From: SB15 sp964639245
Lineage (GTDB): Bacteria; Chloroflexota; Anaerolineae; Aggregatilineales; J027
DNA length: 64,000 bases
Reading direction: 5' to 3'
NCBI GenBank assembly: GCA_964639245.1
Contig: CAZXCU010000018.1
Coordinates: 43,334 to 107,333, forward strand
The position numbers and the translations under genes were made by a program. The notes under the pieces were generated by a model, which was given only the letters and a program-made list of their open reading frames with translations, did no database searches and had not been told where the DNA came from. Positions 52,385-61,724 of the stretch are shown here, piece by piece; the stretch's first letter is position 1, and each line of letters begins with the position of its first letter.

Positions 52385-53425
52385 TTAAGCAAGGATGCCT
52401 AACGCACGGGCGCGGGCAGCGGCTTGGGTGCGGCTGTGGACATCCATTTTGCTGTAAATACTTTTGATATGGGTTTTGATCGTGCCTTCGGACACGAACA
52501 AAATTTGCGCCATATCGCGGTTGGAGTAGCCTGCCGCTAAATATTCCAGCACTTCACGTTCACGGTCTGTTAGCGGGTCAATTAAAGGGCTGGCGGCAGA
52601 GACCATCGGAGATGCTTCGGGGATAGGTGCAGCATTCATTGCTTCTAAAAGTTTATTCGTATAGCGGGTGGAGACAGGGTAGCGGGTGGTTAAAACACCT
52701 TTGAGCAAATCGGTTAAAAGTTGGCCCGCATCCAGATAGAGACGAATAAACCCTTCGGACTCGGTGGAGGAAAGCAATGCACTCAAAATACTTACGGCTT
52801 GGGCTGTTTCTCCAAAGGTATGATAGGTTTCGGCTTGTAAGACGGTTAATTTTAGTTGATAGAGACCCCGCGCCGCCAACAACTGTGCTTCAATCAAATC
52901 CAGCGATTCTTCCACCTCCCCACGTAGCAGCAGCATTTTGAGGTAGGTCAATATTTCTAGGGGGGCTGCCTTTTGCAGGTCGCAGGAGTCGAACCACCGT
53001 GTGCCAATGGTTAAATCATGGTGCGCTAAAGCAATTTGCACTTCATACGCTGTCAAAAGCGCCGCTAAATCGGGTCGTTGGGAAGTAAGGGCAGCCGCTT
53101 TTTCCAGCCAGACCTGCGGCTTATCTTTTATCAAGACAAGGGTCAGGTAGGTTTCAAAAACGTAATCGATTGGCATTTCATCTGAAAAAAGATAGAGCGC
53201 ATTTTCTAAATAGCGGGCGGCTGAAGCAAAGTCATCCCATTCATAGCTAATTTGCCCCAATCCACTATAAGCCAACCCAAGGGCTGGAAGTTGGATTTTT
53301 TCCGGCGATAGTTTGAGCGCTTGCTGATACGTTTGGTGCGCCAGCTGCAACTGTGCGTTCGTCCAGTATTCCCTTGCTAAGTGACACAGCGCCCAGATAG
53401 AAGTTGAAAGCCAGAAATTATCCAT
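52385..53425 (-). CDS. short LuxR/MalT-type transcriptional regulator
   Basis: About 346 residues from ATG 53425, or 365 from a GTG at 53482. The C-terminal LuxR helix-turn-helix is complete: LTDREREVLEYLAAGYSNRD and LFVSEGTIKTHIKSIYSKM. The preceding ~250 residues are TPR-like helices close to the middle of MalT-type LAL regulators. The ~500-residue ATPase sensor domain of such proteins is absent. It is either a compact regulator or a truncated one. It diverges from the membrane-protein gene at 53535, which it may regulate. Confidence 0.8.
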   Translation of the reverse strand: MDNFWLSTSIWALCHLAREYWTNAQLQLAHQTYQQALKLSPEKIQLPALGLAYSGLGQISYEWDDFASAARYLENALYLFSDEMPIDYVFETYLTLVLIKDKPQVWLEKAAALTSQRPDLAALLTAYEVQIALAHHDLTIGTRWFDSCDLQKAAPLEILTYLKMLLLRGEVEESLDLIEAQLLAARGLYQLKLTVLQAETYHTFGETAQAVSILSALLSSTESEGFIRLYLDAGQLLTDLLKGVLTTRYPVSTRYTNKLLEAMNAAPIPEASPMVSAASPLIDPLTDREREVLEYLAAGYSNRDMAQILFVSEGTIKTHIKSIYSKMDVHSRTQAAARARALGILA

Positions 53426-53470
53426 GAGTCCGCTTTTATAGCCTGATTTTTGCCCTGCGTCAAACAAACT

Positions 53471-53505
53471 GTGACTTGTCACAAAGATAAACTCCCCTCT
53501 ATAGT
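53471..53505 (+). promoter_or_regulatory. promoter with overlapping palindrome upstream of the GT-C-like gene
   Basis: TTGTCA (53476-53481) and TATAGT (53500-53505) are 18 bases apart. The 12-base palindrome GTGACTTGTCAC (53471-53482) overlaps the -35 box and lies at the divergent regulator start, a plausible operator. Confidence 0.45.
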
Positions 53506-53534
53506 AGTCTCCTACCTAGTGATGAGAAACTTGA

Positions 53535-55901
53535 ATGAGCGTCGAATTTTTGAAAAGCAAGCGCTTTTTAGGGCTACTCCTGTGTGGAATCACCCTCCTG
53601 TATGTGGGCATCAGCTATCGGCTGTTCGAGGAGATGCCGATTATCCGTTGGGGGGATACGGATGTTTATGACCAGATTTCTTATTCTGGGTACACTTCCA
53701 ATGGAATGCTCGTCGGACAAAAACCTCCCACCCTGCCCATCGTATACCGATTTTTTGAGCGTGATGACCGCCAAATTGCCAATTTTCAATGGGCGGCTTC
53801 GACTCTGGCATGGGTGTTTTTAGGTGCAACCCTTGTTTTGATTTTAAAAAATCGGTGGATCAAAGTTTTAGCCTATGCCCTTATCCTGAGCATCAGTCTA
53901 AGTTATACGGTTTTCATGTGGCATTCTCTTATGCTCTCGGAAAGCCTCTCGAATTCACTGATGGTTATTGGGATTGGCGGCGTGTTTCTTGCCCTGTGGT
54001 ATCTCAAGCATTCACCCAAGGTAACGCCTTTCCAGCAAATTGGTGTCGGTCTCCTCCTGGTCGGGATTTGGACAGGGTGGGGCTTCATCCGTGACCCCAA
54101 TGGTTATTTTTTGTTAGGCTGTGCGGGGCTGATTGGTCTAATTTTGCTGGGTTCGTGGTTGAAATGGCGGCAGTTCCGCCCCTATTTCCCGTTTATGCTG
54201 GCCGTAATCGTGGGATGTGTGTTCATTTTTGGGATGTTGAGCCGCACCGCCAATGCGATGGGACGCTGGAAGCCGAGTATTTATATCGTGACAGCTCAAT
54301 TTATTTTGCCGGACGCAGACAGTACCCAATTTTTTGTAGACAAGGGAATGCCCGACCCAGCGACTATTCGCCAATTTGAAGGAAAACTTCCCCCTTGGGA
54401 AAGCGAATGGCCGGAAAGCTATGACCTATGGATTGAAAATGGGAATGTACGGCGGGTGTACATTGAGTATTTGTTATGGAATACGCCGGATAGTTTCCTC
54501 ACGCCGCTTAAAAACTGGCAGCATATTTATACGCCAAACTTGCAGGAATGGGCCAAATGGGAATTTAAACCGACAGCCTTGCAAAAAGCCATTAACACTG
54601 TTTTTTATACGCCAAGCGGGTTTTGGCTACTGGCAATTTTGCTCATCACCGGTGCACTCATCAGTTATTTAGCAGTCGCACAACGGTTAAACGTCTATTT
54701 TTTTGTGCCGCTTTTTCTGCTGCTCACATTGTACCCCCTCACCTTCATGATCTGGTTTTCCAGTGGGGGACATACTGACCGCCATGCCATAACAGTGAAT
54801 GTTCAGCTACGGCTCACCGTGCTGCTGTTCGTGTTGTTGGGTCTGGATTCGTTTATGGCGGTTCGCCAAGCCACGTTTTCTTGGCGGGGTATTACACCCA
54901 CCAAATTGCAAACCCGGTTAGCTATGCTGGCTGTTCCATTGGTGCTACTAGAAATCATTTTCCGCCTGCCACTCACCCAAAATAGCCTGATTTTGCCTGT
55001 GGCAACGCAACTTTCGGCAAACAATATTCTGAAAACATGGGATGTGCCAGATGCCCGTTATTTTGCGTTTCGGGATAACCTTCCTGAAGAAGTCGCTGAT
55101 GATGCAGTCATGGTTAGTTCATTTTCTGAAGAAAAAGCGCGTGTCACCCTTGTTCATACGGAGGGCTGGCAAATCACCCGTGATAGGGATATTGAAGATG
55201 TCAATATTGCCCGTGCAGTTATCCAGTGGCGAGAAACTGCCTTACCAGAATATTTGGTCTTGGCGGGAATAGACTATGTGTACATCGAAAAAAGTTGGTT
55301 AGAGGAACAAGAAACGCTCAAAAAACTTGCGCTGGAAAACCCCAGTTACTATGAACTGATGCAAGCAGAAAATGGACGTTTGCTTTACCGGGTGCAGGAT
55401 GAATCCGAATGGCAAACTGTGACAGCGAACATAGAAACTTTCGGTTTATCAGAAATAAATTATCAGGATTTTCTGGCCTACCGTGAAAATTGGACACTCA
55501 TGGAAGCCAACAGCACGGTTTTTAGCCCGATGGTCGGGTTGGATTGGTTTGACAGCGCGGCGGAACTTGGCGTGCTGGTGGAAGCGCTGAATCTGCAAGG
55601 GGAAGCGCGCTATCCCTATTTTGATTTGATGATTGTTTTAGAACGACGCATAACCACCCATGATTTTTCAGAGGCGGAGAAAACCCGCTATCAGAATTGG
55701 CAAACGACACGCTATGGAACAGATTTAGCCGCGTTGGGGGTGGAGTATTTGCTGGTCAATGATTTGTGGATGTCGTACTTGACCACTGATGAATTTTATA
55801 TTTTTACGCTCTCTACCCATTATCAGCAGGTGGCAGAATGGTCAGCCAATCTACCGGGATTTTATCGCTTGTATCAGGTAATTTCACCATCATCAAATTA
55901 A
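53535..55901 (+). CDS. polytopic membrane protein, GT-C glycosyltransferase-like
   Basis: A 788-residue protein. Some 10-12 membrane helices occupy the first ~480 residues, with an early acidic outer loop (WGDTDVYDQISY) that recalls the Asp motif of GT-C/GT39-type enzymes. A soluble C-terminal domain of ~300 residues follows (LVHTEGWQITRDRD, VEYLLVNDLWMSYL). The family is not certain. Its neighbours (GT2 transferase, phosphodiesterase) suggest surface glycan or lipid-linked sugar work. Confidence 0.6.
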   Translation: MSVEFLKSKRFLGLLLCGITLLYVGISYRLFEEMPIIRWGDTDVYDQISYSGYTSNGMLVGQKPPTLPIVYRFFERDDRQIANFQWAASTLAWVFLGATLVLILKNRWIKVLAYALILSISLSYTVFMWHSLMLSESLSNSLMVIGIGGVFLALWYLKHSPKVTPFQQIGVGLLLVGIWTGWGFIRDPNGYFLLGCAGLIGLILLGSWLKWRQFRPYFPFMLAVIVGCVFIFGMLSRTANAMGRWKPSIYIVTAQFILPDADSTQFFVDKGMPDPATIRQFEGKLPPWESEWPESYDLWIENGNVRRVYIEYLLWNTPDSFLTPLKNWQHIYTPNLQEWAKWEFKPTALQKAINTVFYTPSGFWLLAILLITGALISYLAVAQRLNVYFFVPLFLLLTLYPLTFMIWFSSGGHTDRHAITVNVQLRLTVLLFVLLGLDSFMAVRQATFSWRGITPTKLQTRLAMLAVPLVLLEIIFRLPLTQNSLILPVATQLSANNILKTWDVPDARYFAFRDNLPEEVADDAVMVSSFSEEKARVTLVHTEGWQITRDRDIEDVNIARAVIQWRETALPEYLVLAGIDYVYIEKSWLEEQETLKKLALENPSYYELMQAENGRLLYRVQDESEWQTVTANIETFGLSEINYQDFLAYRENWTLMEANSTVFSPMVGLDWFDSAAELGVLVEALNLQGEARYPYFDLMIVLERRITTHDFSEAEKTRYQNWQTTRYGTDLAALGVEYLLVNDLWMSYLTTDEFYIFTLSTHYQQVAEWSANLPGFYRLYQVISPSSN

Positions 55902-55965
55902 CGCCTAGCACAGACTTCATCCCAACCGCTATACTGATAGCCCGTTTGAAAGTGAAGGAGTCTTC

Positions 55966-56838
55966 ATGCTGCCAGAACATTTAACTATTTCCGTCATCAT
56001 CCCAGCCCATAATGAGGGGGCAGAAATCGGAAATATTGTGCAGCGTATCCAAACGGTTTGCCCAACGGCGGAAATCATCGTCATTAACGATGGTTCAACC
56101 GATAACACCGCAGATGCAGCCCAACAAGCCGGGGCAAAAGTCATTTCGCATCCCTACAATCTGGGCAACGGAGCAGCAGTCAAAACCGGACTGCGGGCGG
56201 CACAAAATGACGTAATTTTGATGATTGATGCCGATGGGCAGCACCCCCCGGAAAGCATCCCCCGCCTCTTGGAAAAATTGGATTTATACAAAATGGCAGT
56301 GGGAGCGCGAACGCCCAAATCGAAAGTCTCTCAATTTCGTGGGGTGGGTAATTTTTTCCTGCGCTATTTTGCGATGTATTTGACCGATGCCTATATCGCG
56401 GATTTAACCTCTGGATTCCGCGCTTTTTACCGTGACTTGGGGCTAGAATTTATTCACCTGCTGCCGAATAAATATTCCTATCCGACGACGCTCACCATGT
56501 CATTCATCAAAGAAGGCTACCCGGTAGCGTTTGTCCCCATGGATGAAATCGGGAAACGGACTTCTGGCAAAAGTAACCTCAAGCCGTTTCGGGATGGAGT
56601 ACGCTTTTTATCCATCATGATACGCATTACGATGCTGTTCAGCCCACAGCGCGTCTTTTTTCCAATCGGGTCTGTTATCTTAGCGATTGGCATTTACCTG
56701 TCTGTTCTTACGATTCAACGGAATGTTCTTGAACCCAGCGCGGCAATGGTGGTCATGATTGGCGTGTTTATTTTGCTTTTCGGGCTGCTGGCAGAACAAA
56801 TGGCGGTTATTCGCCGTGAACTGAACAAGCGCCATTAA
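55966..56838 (+). CDS. GT2 family glycosyltransferase, polyprenyl-phosphate type
   Basis: A 290-residue GT-A transferase similar to dolichol-phosphate mannose synthase. VIIPAHNEG, VINDGSTDNT and the metal-binding DADGQHPP are intact, and SGFRAFYRD forms the acceptor region. Two C-terminal helices (about 222-275) anchor it. It would transfer hexose from GDP- or UDP-sugar to a polyprenyl phosphate used by GT-C enzymes. AAGGAG lies just before the ATG. Confidence 0.9.
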   Translation: MLPEHLTISVIIPAHNEGAEIGNIVQRIQTVCPTAEIIVINDGSTDNTADAAQQAGAKVISHPYNLGNGAAVKTGLRAAQNDVILMIDADGQHPPESIPRLLEKLDLYKMAVGARTPKSKVSQFRGVGNFFLRYFAMYLTDAYIADLTSGFRAFYRDLGLEFIHLLPNKYSYPTTLTMSFIKEGYPVAFVPMDEIGKRTSGKSNLKPFRDGVRFLSIMIRITMLFSPQRVFFPIGSVILAIGIYLSVLTIQRNVLEPSAAMVVMIGVFILLFGLLAEQMAVIRRELNKRH

Positions 56839-56853
56839 AAATGGAGTAACAAG

Positions 56854-58497
56854 ATGCGCGTGCTGGTAATTGCGCTGGATGGCGCAACTTTTGATATTTT
56901 GGATGGCTGGTTGGCGGAGGGAAAACTACCCGCGCTCCAAAAAATTCTGGAGAATGGCACAAAAGCCCACTTGATGACCACCTTTCCCCCGATTACTGCC
57001 GCCGCATGGAATTCGTTTGCGACGGGGAAAAATCCCGCCAAACACGGGATTTTTGAATTTTTGCAGCGACGCGAAGGCAGCTACGCTGTCGAAGCAATGA
57101 CGGCGCACCATCGGAAAGCGCCTTCCTTGTGGCGTATGTTGAGTGATGCTGGCAAAAACGTCATTGTGATTAATGTGCCTGTCACCTATCCAGCCGAAAG
57201 TGTCAATGGGTCGTTAGTGGCGGGGATGCCAGTTCCAACGAATCGCACCGATTTTGCCTATCCACCGACCCTTGCCAAAGAAATTTTAGACTGGTTTCCC
57301 GATTACAGCATCAACGCCACCAGTGTGTATATTCGTGGCAAAGCAGACGATTTTTTGCAGGACATTCGCCGGGAATTGAATCAACGTTTGACAGTGGCTG
57401 AAAAGCTCATGCAGCGCCAGCCATGGGATTTTGCGATGGTGCATATTCTGGGAACAGACCGTATCCAGCATGAATTCTGGCATTGCATGGATCCAAACCA
57501 TCCCAAACACAAAGGCGAAGCCGTTGACTATCAGAACGCGATTCTGGAATATTATCAGGAAATTGACCGCCAATTGCACCGTCTCCTCGATTTAACCGAC
57601 GAATCAACCACCATGTTTGTGATTTCGGATCATGGCTTTGGGGCGCTGCATAAATTTGTTTATCTCAATAGTTGGTTGCTGTCCGAAGGGTTTCTGGTGC
57701 TTAAAAAAAATGCCCTCACCCGCCTCAAAACACTGGCATTTAAACTCGGTTTTTCACCGACCAACATTTATAAAGTTGTCGCGGCCTTCGGGTTGGGTGG
57801 GGTGCGCGGCGGCATGGATATGGGCAAACGGCAGCAATTATTGGATGTGCTGTTTCTTTCGCTGAAAGATGTGGATTGGTCAAAGACCAGAGCCTATGCG
57901 CGGGGCAATTTCGGGCAGATTTTTTTGAACGTCAAAGGCCGCGAACCACAGGGCATTGTCCGAATGGGTGCAGACTATGACCAAACGGTACAGGAAATTA
58001 TTAACCGGCTACCTCGTTTAAAAGATCCGCAGACCCGGCAACCACTCGTTGCTAGAGCCGAAAAACGCAGCACCTTATTTTCGGGTGCTTATCTGGATCG
58101 AGCGCCGGATATTGCGGTTTTTATGCGTGACGAAACTTATGTGCCGCTTGGCACAGCCGATTTTCCCGCCAATACGGTGGCTCAAGAGGCGATTGGCAAC
58201 ACGGGCGACCATCGGTTTAACGGCATTTTGATGATGCGGGGGCGGGGAGTCATCCATCGGGATTTAGGCCAAGCCAGTTTGATGGATATTGCACCGACGG
58301 TACTGCATTTGTTGAATGTGCCTGTACCCAAAGAGATGGATGGAAAAGTGCTGTTAGAGGCGCTCACTTCTGACTTACAGACGGTACAATATACAGACGC
58401 GATTGGCTCGGATTCTTCCTCTACGCCTTCTCCTTACAGCGCAGATGAGGAAGCCGAAGTCACCAAACTCCTAGAGGATTTAGGTTACTTAGGATGA
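56854..58497 (+). CDS. alkaline-phosphatase superfamily protein (type I phosphodiesterase)
   Basis: A 547-residue metal-dependent hydrolase. VIALDGATFD supplies the first metal Asp, FPPITAAAWNSFATG the nucleophile region (Thr), and ISDHGFG and NTGDHRFNG further ligands. This matches the nucleotide pyrophosphatase/phosphodiesterase-like group found near polysaccharide genes. No signal peptide is visible. Its stop overlaps galT in ATGA. Confidence 0.85.
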   Translation: MRVLVIALDGATFDILDGWLAEGKLPALQKILENGTKAHLMTTFPPITAAAWNSFATGKNPAKHGIFEFLQRREGSYAVEAMTAHHRKAPSLWRMLSDAGKNVIVINVPVTYPAESVNGSLVAGMPVPTNRTDFAYPPTLAKEILDWFPDYSINATSVYIRGKADDFLQDIRRELNQRLTVAEKLMQRQPWDFAMVHILGTDRIQHEFWHCMDPNHPKHKGEAVDYQNAILEYYQEIDRQLHRLLDLTDESTTMFVISDHGFGALHKFVYLNSWLLSEGFLVLKKNALTRLKTLAFKLGFSPTNIYKVVAAFGLGGVRGGMDMGKRQQLLDVLFLSLKDVDWSKTRAYARGNFGQIFLNVKGREPQGIVRMGADYDQTVQEIINRLPRLKDPQTRQPLVARAEKRSTLFSGAYLDRAPDIAVFMRDETYVPLGTADFPANTVAQEAIGNTGDHRFNGILMMRGRGVIHRDLGQASLMDIAPTVLHLLNVPVPKEMDGKVLLEALTSDLQTVQYTDAIGSDSSSTPSPYSADEEAEVTKLLEDLGYLG

Positions 58498-59531
58498 TTG
58501 ATTTAAAAGAACGTCCACACCGCCGTTACAACCCCCTGACCAATGAATGGATTGTGGTCAGCCCGCACCGTGCAAAACGCCCTTGGCAGGGTCAGGTAGA
58601 AGATATTCCCGAAGAAACCCGCCCACCCCATGACCCTACCTGCTATTTGTGTGCAGGAAATGACCGCGCAGGGGGCAAGCACAATCCCAAATATGAGGGA
58701 ACTTTTGTTTTTGACAACGATTTTCCTGCTCTCATGCCGGATACTGAGGCCGGAGAAGAAACTGCCAACCCGCTTTTTCAATTCCAAGCCGAACGGGGGG
58801 TTTGTCGGGTGGTGTGTTTTTCTCCCCGCCATGATTGGACACTGGCGCACATGCCCCCCACAGATATTAAACGAGTCGTGGATGTATGGGGGCAAGAAAC
58901 CCGAACACTTGCACACGAAAATACTTGGTTGCGCTATGTCCAAGTGTTTGAAAATAAGGGCGAGATGATGGGCTGTTCCAATCCTCATCCCCACGGACAA
59001 ATCTGGTCTACCGAGCGCCTGCCCCGTGAAATTGAGAAAGAACTTGCCCCGCAAAAACAGTATTTTGACACGCATGGACGCACGATGATTGCCGATATTC
59101 TGGCGGAAGAACAAACACGGGGCGAACGGATTGTCTATCAAAATGAACATTGGACAATCGTTGTGCCGTTTTGGGCGGTGTGGCCTTTTGAAACCCTGCT
59201 GATGAGTCATCGTCCGGTGCAGTGGATTCATCAATTGGAAGAAGCCGAACGTTTTGCGCTGGCAGAGGCCATCTCAGCGCTAACGATTCGGTATGATAAT
59301 TTGTTCAAGGTGTCGTTTCCGTACAGCATGGGCTTTCATCAAGCACCTGTCAACAGTGGCGATTACCCCTATTGGCATTTGCACGCCCATTTTTATCCGC
59401 CCTTGTTACGCAGCGCAACAGTTCGTAAGCACATGGTCGGTTATGAAATGTTGGGAACCCCCCAACGCGATATTACTGCCGAAAGCGCGGCAGCACGGTT
59501 GCGCGAATTACCCGAAAAGAGGTTTGCATGA
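58494..59531 (+). CDS. galT: galactose-1-phosphate uridylyltransferase
   Basis: A 345-residue Leloir-pathway enzyme that swaps UMP between UDP-glucose and galactose-1-phosphate. RRYNPLTNEWIVVSPHRAKRP is the classic N-terminus, CYLC a zinc-site pair, and the catalytic His lies in SNPHPHGQIW. The C-terminal HIT-like half has WHLHAHFYPP. It overlaps galK by four bases. Confidence 0.96.
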   Translation: MIDLKERPHRRYNPLTNEWIVVSPHRAKRPWQGQVEDIPEETRPPHDPTCYLCAGNDRAGGKHNPKYEGTFVFDNDFPALMPDTEAGEETANPLFQFQAERGVCRVVCFSPRHDWTLAHMPPTDIKRVVDVWGQETRTLAHENTWLRYVQVFENKGEMMGCSNPHPHGQIWSTERLPREIEKELAPQKQYFDTHGRTMIADILAEEQTRGERIVYQNEHWTIVVPFWAVWPFETLLMSHRPVQWIHQLEEAERFALAEAISALTIRYDNLFKVSFPYSMGFHQAPVNSGDYPYWHLHAHFYPPLLRSATVRKHMVGYEMLGTPQRDITAESAAARLRELPEKRFA

Positions 59532-60688
59532 TTCAAGACAAAGTTATTCAAGCCTATCAGCAACACTATGGAACACTCCCCAAATACATCGTGCGTGCGC
59601 CGGGACGGGCTAATTTAATCGGAGAACACACCGATTATCATGAGGGGTTTGTGATGCCGTTGGCGGTAGACCGTGCCGTGTGGCTGGCACTTTCTCCCCG
59701 TGAAGATGACCTGATTAGCATTTACACGCTTGATTTTGGTGGAGAAAATACGACCTTCGGGCGTGACCACCTGCGGGATAATAATTTGCCCCATTGGACA
59801 CAGCATGTACGCGGGGCATGGTGGTTAATTGAACATCAGGAAGGCAAACATGTTCCCGGCGCGAATGTAGTAATTGGCAGTGATATTCCAATGGGAACGG
59901 GCATGTCCTCCTCTGCTGCGATTGAAGTGGCAACCATTGAAGCGGCCTTGATTCTGCTGGATGAAACATCCTATTCGCAAGCTCAAAAAGCCCTTTTAGC
60001 GGTTGAAATTGAGCATCAGTTCATGGGGATGCCCTGCGGGATTCTTGATCAGATGGCTTCGGCTGCTGCATTAGAAGGAACTGCTATGCTGCTGGACTGT
60101 CGGACATTGGAACGCACCCCCGTTCCTCTCCCGGATTCAGTCCGAGTGGTGGTGATGAACACCATGAAAAGCCGCGAATTGGGTGATTCCGGCTATGCCA
60201 CCCGTCGCCGTGAAAGCGAAGAAGCGGCTGCGATTCTGGGGGTTAAAGTGCTGCGGGATGCGACCCTCGAAATGCTCGAAACCAAACGGGATGAATTGGG
60301 CGATGTACGCTATCGGCGTGCCAAGCATATCATCACCGAAAACCAGCGCACGCTCGATATGAAAAAAGTTTTGGATCATGCTGATCTCGAGGCGGCGGGA
60401 AAATTGATCAATGCCAGCCACGCCAGTTTGCGAGATGATTATGAAGTCTCTGTCCGAGAATTGGATGTCATGAGCGAAATTGCCCAATCCCATACGGGCT
60501 GTTATGGGGCGCGAATGATGGGGGGCGGATTCGGGGGGTGTGCGGTTGGTTTGGTCAGAGAAGAGGCGATTGAGGATTTTCTGGCCTATCTTGCGCCGCG
60601 CTATGAAGAAAAAACGGGTCTTAAGCCAGAGTTTTATGTGTGCATTCCCGCCGCAGGTAGCCAAGCGCTCTCTTGGCCTTCTGAATAA
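59528..60688 (+). CDS. galK: galactokinase
   Basis: A 386-residue GHMP kinase phosphorylating galactose. The signature APGRANLIGEHTDYHEG is near residue 23, the ATP loop is IPMGTGMSSSAAIEV, and motif III is GGGFGGCAVGL. Normal length. No galE is adjacent; the epimerase at 50 kb might serve. Terminator follows at 60721. Confidence 0.97.
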   Translation: MIQDKVIQAYQQHYGTLPKYIVRAPGRANLIGEHTDYHEGFVMPLAVDRAVWLALSPREDDLISIYTLDFGGENTTFGRDHLRDNNLPHWTQHVRGAWWLIEHQEGKHVPGANVVIGSDIPMGTGMSSSAAIEVATIEAALILLDETSYSQAQKALLAVEIEHQFMGMPCGILDQMASAAALEGTAMLLDCRTLERTPVPLPDSVRVVVMNTMKSRELGDSGYATRRRESEEAAAILGVKVLRDATLEMLETKRDELGDVRYRRAKHIITENQRTLDMKKVLDHADLEAAGKLINASHASLRDDYEVSVRELDVMSEIAQSHTGCYGARMMGGGFGGCAVGLVREEAIEDFLAYLAPRYEEKTGLKPEFYVCIPAAGSQALSWPSE

Positions 60689-60720
60689 AAATTACTCCTC
60701 CTCATCCATGCTATGAAATA

Positions 60721-60749
60721 AAAATGGGGTAGTTTTTCTACCCCATTTT
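60721..60749. terminator. strong bidirectional terminator
   Basis: AAAATGGGGTAG / CTACCCCATTTT pair perfectly over 12 bp with a TTTTT loop. A/T-rich flanks make U-tracts on both strands. It ends galK and the opposing repeat lipoprotein gene. Confidence 0.88.
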
Positions 60750-60768
60750 GAATAGATGTAAATGAGTC

Positions 60769-61564
60769 TTAGTTACCGAAGGCTGCATCAATTAAATCGG
60801 CAGCAGCAGAGAGGGCAGCACTAACGGTTGTGACTGCTTCTTCAGTGGCAACCGCTTCTTCGGTGGCCATTGCTTCTTCAGTGGCAACCGCTTCTTCAGT
60901 CGCCATCGCTTCTTCGGTGGCAACCGCTTCTTCAGNNNNNNNNNNNNNNNNNNNNNNNNNNNNNNNNNNNNNNNNNNNNNNNNNNNNNNNNNNNNNNNNN
61001 NNNNNNNNNNNNNNNNNNNNNNNNNNNNNNNNNNNCAGTTGCCATTGCTTCTTCGGTGGCAACCGCTTCTTCAGTCGCCATCGCTTCTTCGGTGGCAACC
61101 GCTTCTTCAGTCGCCATCGCTTCTTCAGTTGCCATTGCTTCCTCGGTTGCAACGGCTTCTTCAGTTGCCATCGCTTCTTCAGTCGCCATCGCCACTTCGG
61201 TTGCGACAGCTTCCTCGGTTGCGACAGCTTCTTCAGTCGCCATTGCTACTTCCACGACTTCAGTCGCTTCTGCCGTCGCAACTGCAACTTCTTCTGTTGC
61301 TTCAACAGTTGCCATTGCTTCCCCAGTTGCCTCAGCAGCTTCTTCGGTAGCGACGGCTTCTTCTGTTGCCGCGGCTTCAGTGGCAACGGCTTCTTCTGTT
61401 GCAGCTACTTCTTCCGTGGCGACCGCTTCTTCGGTCGCTACAGTTGTGGCAGTCGCACGGTCATTATTATCATTGCTTTCTTCTTCGTCTTCACAGGCAG
61501 CTAACATCAAGGCCAATAGCACCAAAAGCACAAAGAATAAACGACTTTTCTTCAACGGTTTCAT
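60769..61564 (-). CDS. lipoprotein built of Ala-Thr-Glu-Glu-Ala repeats, interrupted by a sequence gap
   Basis: The start has a lipoprotein signal (LALMLAAC, lipobox LAAC) and a short acidic stretch (EDEEESNDNND). Then come dozens of hexapeptides of the form ATEEAV or ATEEAM, degenerate near the N-terminus and nearly identical further on. After the gap the same repeats run into a short non-repeat tail (TTVSAALSAAADLIDAAFGN). The two flanks are not in one frame across 100 N, so the true gap length differs from 100. Such an acidic, Ala-rich chain is probably disordered or helical and surface-exposed. GGGAGGAG precedes the ATG. Function unknown. Confidence 0.75.
60831..61467 (-). repeat. 18-bp tandem repeat tract coding for hexapeptides
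   Basis: Units of 18 bases (plus-strand form close to GCTTCTTCAGTCGCCATC) alternate in two flavours, giving a partial 36-base higher-order period. Identity is highest around 60840-60935 and 61036-61180, next to the gap. Confidence 0.9.
60936..61035. other. 100-N assembly gap
   Basis: Exactly 100 undetermined bases lie inside the repeat tract. A round number and the repeat context point to a scaffold placeholder of unknown true length. Confidence 0.95.
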
Positions 61565-61624
61565 GAAATTTCTCCTCCCATTTGGTGAATGAGTTCAATA
61601 TCAGGGCTTTTCTAACCGCGCAAA

Positions 61625-61653
61625 ATTATAGAAGGTTCTAGGGACACTAGCAA
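61625..61653 (-). promoter_or_regulatory. promoter of the repeat lipoprotein gene
   Basis: On the minus strand TTGCTA (61648-61653) and a perfect TATAAT (61625-61630) have a 17-base spacer, about 60 bases before the ATG. Confidence 0.6.
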
Positions 61654-61724
61654 CACCTCGCTCACGAATCGGTCATTCTCCTGATTAAAAACTCATAAAA
61701 ATTGGCAGTTAGAACAAAAAAACA

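Noticed and set aside
60831..61467. Possible CRISPR array
   Set aside because: Units are contiguous 18-base coding repeats with no unique spacers, and no cas genes are nearby.
60769..61564. Frameshift in the repeat lipoprotein
   Set aside because: The frame change occurs only across the placeholder N run, whose true length is unknown, so no frameshift can be claimed.
60830..61592. Plus-strand open frames through the repeat tract
   Set aside because: They translate as Ser/Phe/Cys or Ala/Ser repeats with no start context. The minus strand has a promoter, ribosome site and lipoprotein signal.
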